32,587 bases of DNA from NCBI GenBank assembly GCA_027483405.1, contig JAIXUU010000311.1, positions 1 through 32,587 of the forward strand. The letters run 5' to 3'. Every line of letters starts with the position of its first letter. Position 1 is the stretch's first letter. Positions 10,301-18,802 of the stretch are shown piece by piece. Made by a program: the position numbers and the translations under genes. The notes beneath the pieces were generated by a model that ran no database searches, had not been told where the DNA came from, and saw nothing but the letters and a program-made list of their open reading frames with translations. This DNA comes from Planctomyces sp. Lineage in GTDB: Bacteria; Planctomycetota; Planctomycetia; Planctomycetales; Planctomycetaceae.

Positions 10301-10471
10301 GGCCAGTCGCTCACAATTACTCGTGTCGGTGAATCGTTCCTGGTTCATCTGGGAGCCAGCTACGATGCCAGCAAAAACAACCCCGGGATCGCCATTTCGA
10401 TTGAACCCAAGCTGGGCAATCGCAAGACATCCCCGACCATGATCAGCCCTTTGATGGGGGCAGGCTTCTAA
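7394..10471 (+). CDS. LptD/OstA-like outer-membrane (LPS-assembly type) protein
   Basis: 1025 aa; N-terminal membrane anchor, LptA/OstA-like repeats (WQADKMVVWVE.., VYLEGNIVIRQGENIVRATRAFYDAREDRALILDAEL), then a long aromatic-rich region consistent with a beta-barrel. Confidence 0.75.
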   Translation: MPVKGYLRLSIWVCIGLVGLLLAITGIGGGAHLWARTTALQESISLSADWLQEWEQGREHIGLFRGHCQITQGATTWQADKMVVWVESADVDSQVVEDRLVIWLEGNVQEISATGHRNDSSRLLKLRTIEGVDLSVRGRVSDQPAIDDALYIRALKQRLAGTPEAALARSELLQTQLTVDPPALTIPPGSGNSGFANPGVMTPQLGQPAPLMNNSPAPAAMRRVRIFPRSAVPFDVRSFRNENTLPPEQVVQLTGGVTIIVDGIERVGVIDLSADNAVIWTTALGKEEFSTESLQTGDTPYQVYLEGNIVIRQGENIVRATRAFYDAREDRALILDAELKSIIPDQQGLTVRVRAESIRQLSRDTFQARNAYVTTSQLGEPVYRIQSSDIFIDQRTWSPWSQPTVDPETGLLKPNTIPWVTAQNNAFVFGSVPLLYAPVISGPAEDPNIPIQGFTFGQDNIFGSQIRTRWDAFQIFGLQKPADTRWTLEADYLSDRGPFLATDGKYRGLDNYGNSFFGQGLAAYVNDGGVDNLGLNRRDLAFPNANRGIVDAQHRHQFLNGIELQAEAGYASDRNFREQYYEQQFDTGKDLEMYLGMTQRYDQLAWSIWGRPSVNDFEYTTQWLPRGDLFVLGTPLLSNILSYSSHSSVGYAQLDNAAPPPDPNDLFTPLPYYTDANGLVAMTRHAIEAPFQLGELMLAPYAMGEAAFWSDGFTNDSVDRFYGRAGLRANLQMWRVYPYVQSDLYNLNGLAHRMNFGADYGYAASSKSLSEIPQWNEFDDNSQERFRERLVVNTFGGILPNVFEPRNYAVRSGAATGVADPYHELVDDQQVLALAWTHRLQTKVGPPERLRIKDWMTLDLGVNYYPDASRDNFGESFGLFNARYAWYVGDRTSIHASTLLDFFDDGQKIFNVGVLTQRSVRGSAYVGFRQVDGGALLSQILTASYSYQMSPKWISTAGTAYDVGEGQNRGQSLTITRVGESFLVHLGASYDASKNNPGIAISIEPKLGNRKTSPTMISPLMGAGF

Positions 10472-10498
10472 CTGAGCGGGCTGCGAGGAACGGAATCC

Positions 10499-11122
10499 AT
10501 GAACCCAGCATCCTTGAAAGCACTGGCCAATTCGACTGGCGGCAGGACGGAAGAAAATCACGCCTCCGCTGTTGATTCTCATCCACGAGCGGACAGTCCG
10601 ATGATCACCCGCTTGAGCGCATCCCCGTTGCCCGGATCGTTACCGAAGCTCGCGCCGGGATCGTCGGCGGTTCGAGACCAGGCCACAGAGACAGTCCCTC
10701 TCGATCCCTTGAAGATTCGGATTCATCAGTCGGCCGTTGATCGTCCCGAATGGCGTCAGCGTCTGGTGGAAATTGAAAAGGGATTAGCCACTGCCCTGCG
10801 CACAGACAGCACGCTCTTTATGCATCTATTCTTCGATTCGATCATCATGGCCAGTGGGGCTGTGCTGGGTTTGCATTTGTGGCAATGGGTGGCCCTGACA
10901 GCCACTCTGATGATCGTGTTGACTGTGGAACTCCTCAGCCAGGCAATTCGCCGACTGGCACTGCTAGCTCACCGCCCTCATGAAAAACGCACACCACTCA
11001 CCGAAGTGACACATCAGACCGAGGCGCTCTGTTTCGCAGCCAGCTTCGTCACCATTCTGGGCGGGCTGGTCATCACCACGTTGATCTTTGCTCAACGCAT
11101 TTACGAAACGATTCCTGAGTAG
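10499..11122 (+). CDS. Divergent DgkA-like (diacylglycerol kinase/UdpK) membrane protein
   Basis: GLATALRTDSTLFMHLFFDSIIMASGAVLGLHLWQWVALTATLMIVLTVELLSQAIRRLALLA follows the DgkA helix pattern (..VEILNSAIE..); further TM helix at the C-terminus. Confidence 0.6.
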   Translation: MNPASLKALANSTGGRTEENHASAVDSHPRADSPMITRLSASPLPGSLPKLAPGSSAVRDQATETVPLDPLKIRIHQSAVDRPEWRQRLVEIEKGLATALRTDSTLFMHLFFDSIIMASGAVLGLHLWQWVALTATLMIVLTVELLSQAIRRLALLAHRPHEKRTPLTEVTHQTEALCFAASFVTILGGLVITTLIFAQRIYETIPE

Positions 11123-11190
11123 GCTCAGCCGTTCAGTGATGATTGTGCGGTAGGGTGCAAGGAGTTTTGCGGATTGCACCAGCTCTTGCA

Positions 11191-11230
11191 CCTTCTCCCG
11201 TTCCGACGGGAGAAGGCCGGGATGAGGGGA
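11191..11230 (+). repeat. Dispersed hairpin repeat (family B), copy 2
   Basis: CCTTCTCCCGT-TCCG-ACGGGAGAAGG perfect 11-bp stem followed by CCGGGATGAGGG. Confidence 0.75.
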
Positions 11231-11307
11231 GTCCCAACGTCACGGATAATCGATCTCCGTGCAGTCTCATCGCCCATGACCGAAAGCCGAACCAACTCCA
11301 TCACTGC

Positions 11308-13215
11308 TCACACATCGAGATCGTCCACCTGATTCGCCTGTTCCATGATCAGCTTGTAGCGCTCGGCCGGTTCCTTCCCGAGGAGTTTTTCAAACGTCTG
11401 GTCGGCTTCCAGCTGATTGTCGATATCGATACGGAGCAGGATGCGCGTCTTCGGATCGAGTGTCGTCTCTTTCAACTGGGAAGGAGTCATTTCACCCAGA
11501 CCTTTAAATCGCAGCACATCCGGGTTTCGATTTGCTGGAAGTGAATCGAGAATCTCTTCCTTATGCAGATCATCGCGGGCATAGAAGATCTGATTGCCAG
11601 ACTGAATGCGATATAACGGGGGCTGTGCCAGAAACAATTTTCCCTGTGTAATCAACACGGGCATGTGCCCAAAAAAGAAGGTCAGCAACAGCGTACTGAT
11701 GTGATACCCGTCCGAATCGGCATCCATCATCAGAATGATCTTGCCGTAGCGCAAGCGATGCAGATCAAAGTTCGGCCCGATCCCTGTCCCTAATGTCTCC
11801 ACCAGATCCTTGATTTCCTGATTATCCAGGATCTTTGCCGTCGTCATATTCTGGGTGTTGAGCACCTTGCCTCGAAGTGGCAGAACCGCCTGAGTTCGAC
11901 TGTCGCGGCCCATGCCGGCAGTCCCACCAGCCGAAAGACCTTCGACGATGAAGAGCTCGGATTCATCCGCATTGGTGGATCGACAATCGAGGAGCTTACC
12001 AGGCAGACTCAGTCTGCGGGCCGCGGGAGATTTCCGGCGGACTTCACTGGCTGCCTCACGACTGGCAGCCCGAGCTCTCGCTGCCAGCACAATTCGCCCG
12101 ACAATCGCGTCGGCCGTCGTCTTGTTACTCGATAGCCAGTTCTCGAGTGCAGGCCGGATCTGCCCTTCGACGACGCTCGACATCTCAGGGTTATTGAGTT
12201 TTTCTTTAGTTTGGCCCTGGAACATGGGCTCTGCCAGAAAGACCGAAAGCAGACCCACAATTCCTTCACGAATGTCGTCGTTCTGGATCGTGAGACCTTT
12301 GACCTTGATATCGTGCACTTCCATGTAATTGCGAACGGCTTTGCCTATGGCACTTTTGAGGCCACTTTCGTGAGTGCCGCCGGCATGTGTGCGAATGCCG
12401 TTCACGTAACTTCGCAGGTGCTCATCTGTCGATTCTGACCAGCGAAAGACCGCCTCGACTTTGTAATTGCCATCATCTTTCGAGAATTGAAACAGATTCT
12501 CATGGACAGGTTTGCGCTGCCCTTCGGTCATCAGGCGGGCGAGGTAGGTCTGTAATCCATCGGGATGATGCAGGACGACCGTTTCTTTCTTGGCTTCGTC
12601 GATCAACGTGATCTTCAGCCCGGCATGAATGTACGAAATGTCTTCCAGATGAGCCTTGATGGTCTCGATGCTGAAGACAGTTCGTGCGAAGATTTCTTTA
12701 TCAGGACGGAAGAAAACATCGGTTCCGCGACCTCGGAATGGACGTACCTGCTTGAGAGCAGTCGTGGGTTTGCCGCGTTTGAAGCGCTGCTGCCATTCGA
12801 AGCCATCACGATGGATGGTGGCCACCATTTCTTCTGAAAGCGCGTTAACCACCGATGAGCCCACACCATGCAGACCACCACTGCGGGCATAGGCATTCTT
12901 GCTGAATTTCCCACCCGAGTGGAGCGTGGTGAGAATGGTTTCGAGCGCCGACTTTTTCGTTTTGGGATGCAGATCGACGGGAATGCCGCGACCGTTATCA
13001 CTCACCGAACATGACTCGCCATCTTTATGCAAAGTGACCGTGATCTCGGTCGCCTCGCCTGCCAGGCATTCATCGACACTGTTATCGACAATCTCCCATA
13101 AGAGGTGATGCAGCCCGCGGGTATCGACACCGCCGATGTACATGCTGGGTCGGCGGCGCACGGCCTCCAGACCTTCGATGACTTCAATATCTGATGCGGT
13201 ATAGGCTGTCGCCAT
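11308..13215 (-). CDS. Type IIA topoisomerase subunit B (ParE/GyrB family)
   Basis: RRRPSMYIGGVDTRGLHHLLWEIVDNSVDECLAG; NGRGIPVD; SGGLHGVGSSVVNALS; ELFIVEGLSAGGTA; MMDADSDGYHISTLLLTFFF; FKGLGEM. DADSDG form resembles ParE. Confidence 0.93.
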   Translation of the reverse strand: MATAYTASDIEVIEGLEAVRRRPSMYIGGVDTRGLHHLLWEIVDNSVDECLAGEATEITVTLHKDGESCSVSDNGRGIPVDLHPKTKKSALETILTTLHSGGKFSKNAYARSGGLHGVGSSVVNALSEEMVATIHRDGFEWQQRFKRGKPTTALKQVRPFRGRGTDVFFRPDKEIFARTVFSIETIKAHLEDISYIHAGLKITLIDEAKKETVVLHHPDGLQTYLARLMTEGQRKPVHENLFQFSKDDGNYKVEAVFRWSESTDEHLRSYVNGIRTHAGGTHESGLKSAIGKAVRNYMEVHDIKVKGLTIQNDDIREGIVGLLSVFLAEPMFQGQTKEKLNNPEMSSVVEGQIRPALENWLSSNKTTADAIVGRIVLAARARAASREAASEVRRKSPAARRLSLPGKLLDCRSTNADESELFIVEGLSAGGTAGMGRDSRTQAVLPLRGKVLNTQNMTTAKILDNQEIKDLVETLGTGIGPNFDLHRLRYGKIILMMDADSDGYHISTLLLTFFFGHMPVLITQGKLFLAQPPLYRIQSGNQIFYARDDLHKEEILDSLPANRNPDVLRFKGLGEMTPSQLKETTLDPKTRILLRIDIDNQLEADQTFEKLLGKEPAERYKLIMEQANQVDDLDV

Positions 13216-13339
13216 GTCACTTCCTGATCGACTGAGTTTTTCGCTTGAATACTACCGCTTTGTGCCATGCCCGCAGCTCTGGGCAAGCATGTCTTCGAGA
13301 TGATCAACACGGGCTAGTGAGGGTCTTCCTTCCAATGGA

Positions 13340-15721
13340 TCAACCTTCAATGCTGTTCCAATCCACCAGTGCAATCTCGGGTCGCACAATTTCGCCCACC
13401 TGACTGCGATGGCTGACCTTGACCCCTTTGCCTCCACGTGTCGTCAATGCATATTTCATCTGCCCGCAGGTCAGTTCTTTTTCGTTAGCCAGCTTGAGCC
13501 TCAACACATCGCTGGGTCGCGACATCAGTGCCGCACCCAGGACGAGATCCTTCTCTTTCTCTTCCAGGCGAATGCCGCGCACACCTTTCCCTGCTCCAGA
13601 AAGGACAGGAATCTCTTCGAGTGAGAAATGTATGAGCCGAGCTTCGCGAGTGACGAGAAAGACCGATGTCTGATCAACGATCAATTCGACCTTGGCCACC
13701 ACGTCACCTTCCTGCAGCTTACAGAACTTGCGGCCCGATCTCGTGCTCGCTGTCCGAAATGGCTGCAAAGGCACCCGCATCACCTGCCCCTGGGCTGTGG
13801 TGACAAACAGATGTGGTGGCGCAGGTTCGGCTCCTTCGGCTGTCTCTTCGGCAACCGCCGTAAAGCGAGGGTCTGTCGTGACGGCAGCGATCACCTGCAC
13901 TCCATCTTTGAACTTGTAGTGCTTGGTGAGTGGTTCGCCGTACCCCGAAGAAACGGGCACTTGAGAAATGGGCATCGTGTAGGCAATCCCGTCGCTCGCA
14001 AAGAAGATCACATGATCGACCGTGCTCCCTGGGAGGACATCGAGCACCTGGTCGCCTTCACGGACGCGCGTCGATTCCACACTTTGCAGCCGGCCGACAC
14101 GTTTGATCCATCCATCTTTGCTGAGCACTACGTTCGTGTTCTCGCGAACGATATAGTGCGATTCATCAAACTCAGTCACTTCGTCGGAAGAGCCCAAAGT
14201 CGTTCGCCGCTTATCGCCAAACTGCTCACTCAGCTCGCGCAGTTCGCCTTCGATGACATTCCAGATGCGATCGTCTTTGGCAAGAATGCGCGTGATCCGG
14301 TCGGCCTCTTTCTGTTTGGTATTCAGTTCCGCGAGGACGGTATCAATTTCCAGTTGGGAAATGCGGTACAACTGCATTTCGAGAATCGCCATGGTCTGCG
14401 GTTCATCGAGTGGGAAGGCCGCCATCAACTTGTCGCAGGCATCTCGCTTGCCATTGCTGTTGCGAATGATCTTGATGGCCTTATCGATCCCGTTAAAGAT
14501 GATTTCCAGGCCGCGCAGGATATGAATCCGCGCCTGCAGTTGATCGAGTTGGAACTGGAAACGTTTCTTGACCACCTTCAAGCGGAACTTGAGAAACTCG
14601 CTCAGCAGACGATGGAGCGGCAGTCGTGCTGGAGTTAACAACCCCTGATCATCCGGGATCAAGACCGTGCTGTTGTAGTTGAAGTTCTGCTCCAGTGGCG
14701 TCTTCTTGTAGAGGAACGCCATCACCGATTCCGGGTCACTCCCTTTCTTCAGTTCAAGCACTACGCGCAGGCCATGTTTATCGTCGGTTTCATCAGCCGC
14801 ATTAATCAGTTGAGGCAGCTTGCGGCTGGCGATCACATTGCCAATCTCTGCCAGCAACGGCCCTGTCTCGACACCATAAGGTACTGAGTAGATCACCACC
14901 CGGTCTTCAACCTCAGCGCGTTTCTCTTTATCCATCCGCCATTCGGCCCGCACTTTGAAAGCGCCTCGCCCTTCCTCATAAATGGGGAGCATCGCTTTTC
15001 GATCGGTAATCATGCGGCCACCCAACGGGAAATCGGGGCCCTTGATGAACTTGAGCAGTTCCTTGGTAGAAGCCTCAGGATTTGTAATGAGGTGAATACA
15101 GGCTTCGAGCACTTCTTTTAAGTTATGGGGCGGCATATTCGTCGCCATCCCCACGGCAATGCCGGCAGTCCCATTGACCAGCAGATTGGGAAATCGGGTC
15201 GGCAGGACCACGGGTTCTTTGCGGGTGCCGTCATAATTGGGCCGCATTTCGACAGTATCGAACCGCAGCTCGTTCATGAGTTGTTCGGCAATGCCCGTCA
15301 GCCTGGCTTCGGTATATCGCTCGGCGGCAGCGGGCAGGCCCATGATGGAGCCAAAGTTTCCTTGCCCGTCGACGAGCGGATATCTCAAGGTGAAATCTTG
15401 AGCGAGGCGAACGAGTGTGTCGTAGACCGATTGATTGCCGTGAGGGTGATAATTGCCGGTGGTATCGCCGGAGATCTTCGCGCACTTGCGCGTTTTAGCA
15501 TCCGCCATCAGCCGCAATTCTTCGTACATGACGTAGAGGATGCGGCGCTGGACGGGTTTGAGACCATCTCGAACATCGGGCAAAGCACGCGACTGAATGA
15601 CAGACATCGCGTAGTTAAGGTATCTCCGCCGGGTCTCAGAAGAGATTTCCCGAAACTGAATACGGTCTTCCTGATTTTCTGTCACGGAGGATCCTGGTGT
15701 CGAACTGTTTCGTTTTGGCAC
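13340..15721 (-). CDS. Type IIA topoisomerase subunit A (ParC/GyrA family)
   Basis: YAMSVIQSRALPDVRDGLKPVQRRILY; GNYHPHGNQSVYDTLVRLAQDF; catalytic region AAERYTEARL; GIAVGMATNMPPHNL; C-terminal pinwheel-type repeats. Confidence 0.93.
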   Translation of the reverse strand: MPKRNSSTPGSSVTENQEDRIQFREISSETRRRYLNYAMSVIQSRALPDVRDGLKPVQRRILYVMYEELRLMADAKTRKCAKISGDTTGNYHPHGNQSVYDTLVRLAQDFTLRYPLVDGQGNFGSIMGLPAAAERYTEARLTGIAEQLMNELRFDTVEMRPNYDGTRKEPVVLPTRFPNLLVNGTAGIAVGMATNMPPHNLKEVLEACIHLITNPEASTKELLKFIKGPDFPLGGRMITDRKAMLPIYEEGRGAFKVRAEWRMDKEKRAEVEDRVVIYSVPYGVETGPLLAEIGNVIASRKLPQLINAADETDDKHGLRVVLELKKGSDPESVMAFLYKKTPLEQNFNYNSTVLIPDDQGLLTPARLPLHRLLSEFLKFRLKVVKKRFQFQLDQLQARIHILRGLEIIFNGIDKAIKIIRNSNGKRDACDKLMAAFPLDEPQTMAILEMQLYRISQLEIDTVLAELNTKQKEADRITRILAKDDRIWNVIEGELRELSEQFGDKRRTTLGSSDEVTEFDESHYIVRENTNVVLSKDGWIKRVGRLQSVESTRVREGDQVLDVLPGSTVDHVIFFASDGIAYTMPISQVPVSSGYGEPLTKHYKFKDGVQVIAAVTTDPRFTAVAEETAEGAEPAPPHLFVTTAQGQVMRVPLQPFRTASTRSGRKFCKLQEGDVVAKVELIVDQTSVFLVTREARLIHFSLEEIPVLSGAGKGVRGIRLEEKEKDLVLGAALMSRPSDVLRLKLANEKELTCGQMKYALTTRGGKGVKVSHRSQVGEIVRPEIALVDWNSIEG

Positions 15722-16094
15722 TCAATCAACCTTCCTGGGAGAGCTTGACGCTCTTATCGGCTGGGAAAAGCAGGTTGCTTTTGCCGGGGATCATGACGGA
15801 TTTCGCTTCTTTGGCAAACTTTTCCGTTCAGCGGGTTTTTGCCGATAAGCGGGAATACACCACTCTTACGAGATTTGCAACTCGACGTAAGGCATGAATT
15901 GCCAACAGCTTGTTGGCTTGGAGAACTTGGACGTTCCAGCCCGGGAATCGTTCATTTCTCGACGGGCCAAATTCCGAAAAGAGAAGCGAGTCTGATTTGT
16001 AGTCTCCGCGACGACTCGCCACGAAGGCAAATCCCGTTGCGTATGGGCCTCAATTCAATTGTTGCTGATGAATCCGTCCCACGGAGGGGATGAA

Positions 16095-16739
16095 ATGCAA
16101 TTCCTGAAATTGTCTGTCTTGATCCTGCCTGCAGTCATCTGTCATTCGGCAATTGCCAATGATCCGATCTACCTGCCGGCCGAAGTGGTTGCACCCGCAC
16201 CTCAGGCAGCATCCTTTGGTAACATGCCCGTGGTGACTGCACCAGCCGAGCAGGTTCCACCTTCTCCACTGTATGCATACCCCACAGCTGCTGAATCGGA
16301 GTTCGCTCCCATTCCCAAAGCCCCATCGATCCATACACCGGTCATCTCTCGCCAGGTGACTCCACCTCCTGCTGCGACGACCACGATCCCACAGGGGGCA
16401 GTTGTTTCGGAAGCTCCACAAAGCGGATATGTTCGCCTGGGTGCACCGCTCTATCCATCACCCTCACCACACGTGCCAGTCTGGACGGGTGGAAGCATGA
16501 TTACCAATCAGGCCTTTGCACCTCACGAAATGCTGTATGCCCATAAGTACAAGGCTCTTTATCCACCTTACTATCACAAGGTGAAAGGCCACTGGTTACT
16601 GACTCCGTTTGGCGTTAAATCGCATGAGCGATGGGAACTGCAGGGGACGATGGTCGAAGTGAATTATCACAGCCACTATCCACTGCTCCCGAAGTTTACA
16701 AAACCCCATACTTCGCAAAATCATGGCCCTTGGCGCTAA
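16095..16739 (+). CDS. Secreted Pro/Tyr/His-rich hypothetical protein 1
   Basis: Signal peptide MQFLKLSVLILPAVICHSAIAND (ATG 16095); contains SGYVRLGAPLYPSPSP and KALYPPYYHKVKGHWLLTPFGVKSHERWELQGT. Confidence 0.7.
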   Translation: MQFLKLSVLILPAVICHSAIANDPIYLPAEVVAPAPQAASFGNMPVVTAPAEQVPPSPLYAYPTAAESEFAPIPKAPSIHTPVISRQVTPPPAATTTIPQGAVVSEAPQSGYVRLGAPLYPSPSPHVPVWTGGSMITNQAFAPHEMLYAHKYKALYPPYYHKVKGHWLLTPFGVKSHERWELQGTMVEVNYHSHYPLLPKFTKPHTSQNHGPWR

Positions 16740-16889
16740 GTAACGACGGCATAAAAAGGTTGGCGGCCTGCCTGCGAACAGGCCACCGTTCGGCCTGATA
16801 ATGAACCCTGAATTCTGGCACTTACCACAACACTCTGAACTTTGATCGCCTGGTTAATTGCTCGACCAGTACACAGGAAGTGATTTGTC

Positions 16890-17606
16890 ATGAATGCATT
16901 CACACACCCGACAACAAGGTTGGTTTTAGCACTTGCTTTGTGCGGTGCCTGTGAGTGGCCCATGGCCCAGGCTGCCGAACCTGCACCAATGCCAACCGAT
17001 GCAGCACCGGCTGTAACGGCGCCAGCGGCAGTATCCAGCCAATCTGCCGGTGTCGTTCGAATTCGCAAAGAGCGAACTCAGGCAGTGCAGTCACAAGCTC
17101 CCGTCAGCGGGCCGGTGGCTCCCGTCGGTTTCCGCGATGCGATCTCGGAAGGGTTTGAATCCTTTCAGACACCAGCCCGCCCTGTGACGATGACTCAGGC
17201 TTATGCTCAGCCTTACTCCTCACAAGGTTATGCGGCACAACCCGTCGCGATGCATGGTCAGGCTCACAGCTATCCTGTCGAAACAGTCTACACCGATTGC
17301 CCGAACGGCGAATGTGATCGTCACGGATACTGCAAAGAGCGATTTCACGAGTGGCTCAAATACAAGTTTGGCTACTTCATTCCCACAGGTAACGGGGGGA
17401 CAGGGACTCCGCTGTTTGGCAAATACCATCGCGTCTATCCACAGGATCCTGGCTACTTCGATCAGCGGGATGGTCAGCTTTATTCCGCTCAAGGCTACGG
17501 AGTGCCAGTTTCTGTCCCTCTGGCGCCAGTTGTGGGTCACCAGTACAACTACGGTTGGGGAATTCCTTCCAGCCGCTTAACACCGATTTCTCATCCTGCG
17601 AACTGA
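16890..17606 (+). CDS. Secreted hypothetical protein 2
   Basis: Signal-like N-terminus LVLALALCGACEWPMAQAAE; SAGVVRIRKE motif; CPNGECDRHGYCKERFHEWLKYKFGYF. Confidence 0.7.
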   Translation: MNAFTHPTTRLVLALALCGACEWPMAQAAEPAPMPTDAAPAVTAPAAVSSQSAGVVRIRKERTQAVQSQAPVSGPVAPVGFRDAISEGFESFQTPARPVTMTQAYAQPYSSQGYAAQPVAMHGQAHSYPVETVYTDCPNGECDRHGYCKERFHEWLKYKFGYFIPTGNGGTGTPLFGKYHRVYPQDPGYFDQRDGQLYSAQGYGVPVSVPLAPVVGHQYNYGWGIPSSRLTPISHPAN

Positions 17607-17731
17607 TGTGAGAAGGTGGCGGCGCGGTGACCACAGGGTGGTTACCGGGTCGTGTCCGTGAGTCTGTAATAAGTCGATTTTCACAAGGAACAACAGCGCC
17701 TTAATCCGGCCTGCGTAAAGAGGATTCTCTT

Positions 17732-18517
17732 ATGACTTCCCAGGATACTCGATGGCTGGCACTCGCGGCCGTTTCGGCTGCAACGAGCTTGTGCGGTGGT
17801 CTTGTTGAACCCACCATCGCCAGTGCTCAGGAAGTTGGCCTTGTGCGAATTTCTGACCGCTCTCCATCCAGCGTGCAGACCACACCTGTGGGGCACAAGC
17901 ACTATGCTCACGGTCCGGTCATGACGACCACCATTCCTGCTGATGGTTCTGGTCAGTACTGCGATAACTGCGACCGCCGCGGCGGACACGGTGGCAATGC
18001 CTGGCGGATGCATCTGCCACCAGATCATGGCTACTCTGTTCCTGCGAAATTCCCACTTCAACGTCGTGGTGTCGAGTACGAAAACTACTTCCCGCCACAG
18101 TGGTATGGTGCTGGCCTGACTTACCAGCAGAACTATCCCATGGTCTACATGCCCACTGATACCACACAGCTTGGCTTCTACTCCCAGCATGTGCCATTCT
18201 GGCGGCCCAATCCCAATATGCTGCCACCACGTCCAGTACCTTCACAGTGGCACATCCACGCTCCTGTGGTTTACTCGTCGGACTTCCATCGTATGCATGC
18301 CGGTGCTGGCAACCAGGGCTGGCAGGAAGTGCAAGTCCTTGATTCCACCACAGCCCCGGCGACCAATGGTGCTCAGCCCACACCGATCGACGGAAACGGC
18401 CTGCAGCCAGTTCCAGCACCTATGGTGCCACAAGTTCCTGGGACAGAAGTGCCACCAGCACCTATGCTCGACTCGGCTGCCAGTGGACACATCAAGCGGG
18501 CAGCAGCTCAGCAGTAA
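17732..18517 (+). CDS. Secreted hypothetical protein 3
   Basis: Signal-like N-terminus ending ASAQ; EVGLVRISDRSPSS motif; CDNCDRRGGHGG; Pro/Tyr/His-rich body. Confidence 0.7.
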   Translation: MTSQDTRWLALAAVSAATSLCGGLVEPTIASAQEVGLVRISDRSPSSVQTTPVGHKHYAHGPVMTTTIPADGSGQYCDNCDRRGGHGGNAWRMHLPPDHGYSVPAKFPLQRRGVEYENYFPPQWYGAGLTYQQNYPMVYMPTDTTQLGFYSQHVPFWRPNPNMLPPRPVPSQWHIHAPVVYSSDFHRMHAGAGNQGWQEVQVLDSTTAPATNGAQPTPIDGNGLQPVPAPMVPQVPGTEVPPAPMLDSAASGHIKRAAAQQ

Positions 18518-18554
18518 TCTGCCTCAGCGTTCGATGAGCAGTCTCAATAGATTC

Positions 18555-18581
18555 AGCCTTGGTGAGATGCTCACCAAGGCT
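18555..18581 (+). terminator. Rho-independent terminator of the secreted-protein cluster
   Basis: AGCCTTGGTGAG-ATG-CTCACCAAGGCT perfect 12-bp stem followed by GTTTTCACT, 38 nt after the stop of the ORF ending at 18517. Confidence 0.75.
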
Positions 18582-18701
18582 GTTTTCACTACTGTATCGA
18601 GCGATGGAGAAGTAAATCATTCATGGCCACACGCATCTGGCTTCGTGCCATGCCTCGCGGCTTTGAGCTGTCTATGACAAACATCTTTTCACCCAACTAT
18701 G

Positions 18702-18746
18702 GGTAGCACGACCTTGACTGGCACGACCCTGGGTGGCACGACCCTG
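18702..18746 (+). repeat. Short 15-bp tandem repeat, three units
   Basis: GGTAGCACGACCTTG / ACTGGCACGACCCTG / GGTGGCACGACCCTG. Confidence 0.65.
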
Positions 18747-18802
18747 GAGGCTTTGCGGAAGGGCGTGGTCTTTTCGCCCTTGAACGTCAGATTTAATTTA
18801 GC

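Noticed and set aside
9572-10582. 336-aa minus-strand ORF
   Set aside because: Antisense to the LptD-like gene; no domain recognised.
15754-15917. Inverted repeat TTATCGGC/GCCGATAA and hairpin GCCAACA-GCT-TGTTGGC upstream of the ParC-like gene
   Set aside because: Short arms, large spacing, no T-run or known riboswitch signature; could be chance.
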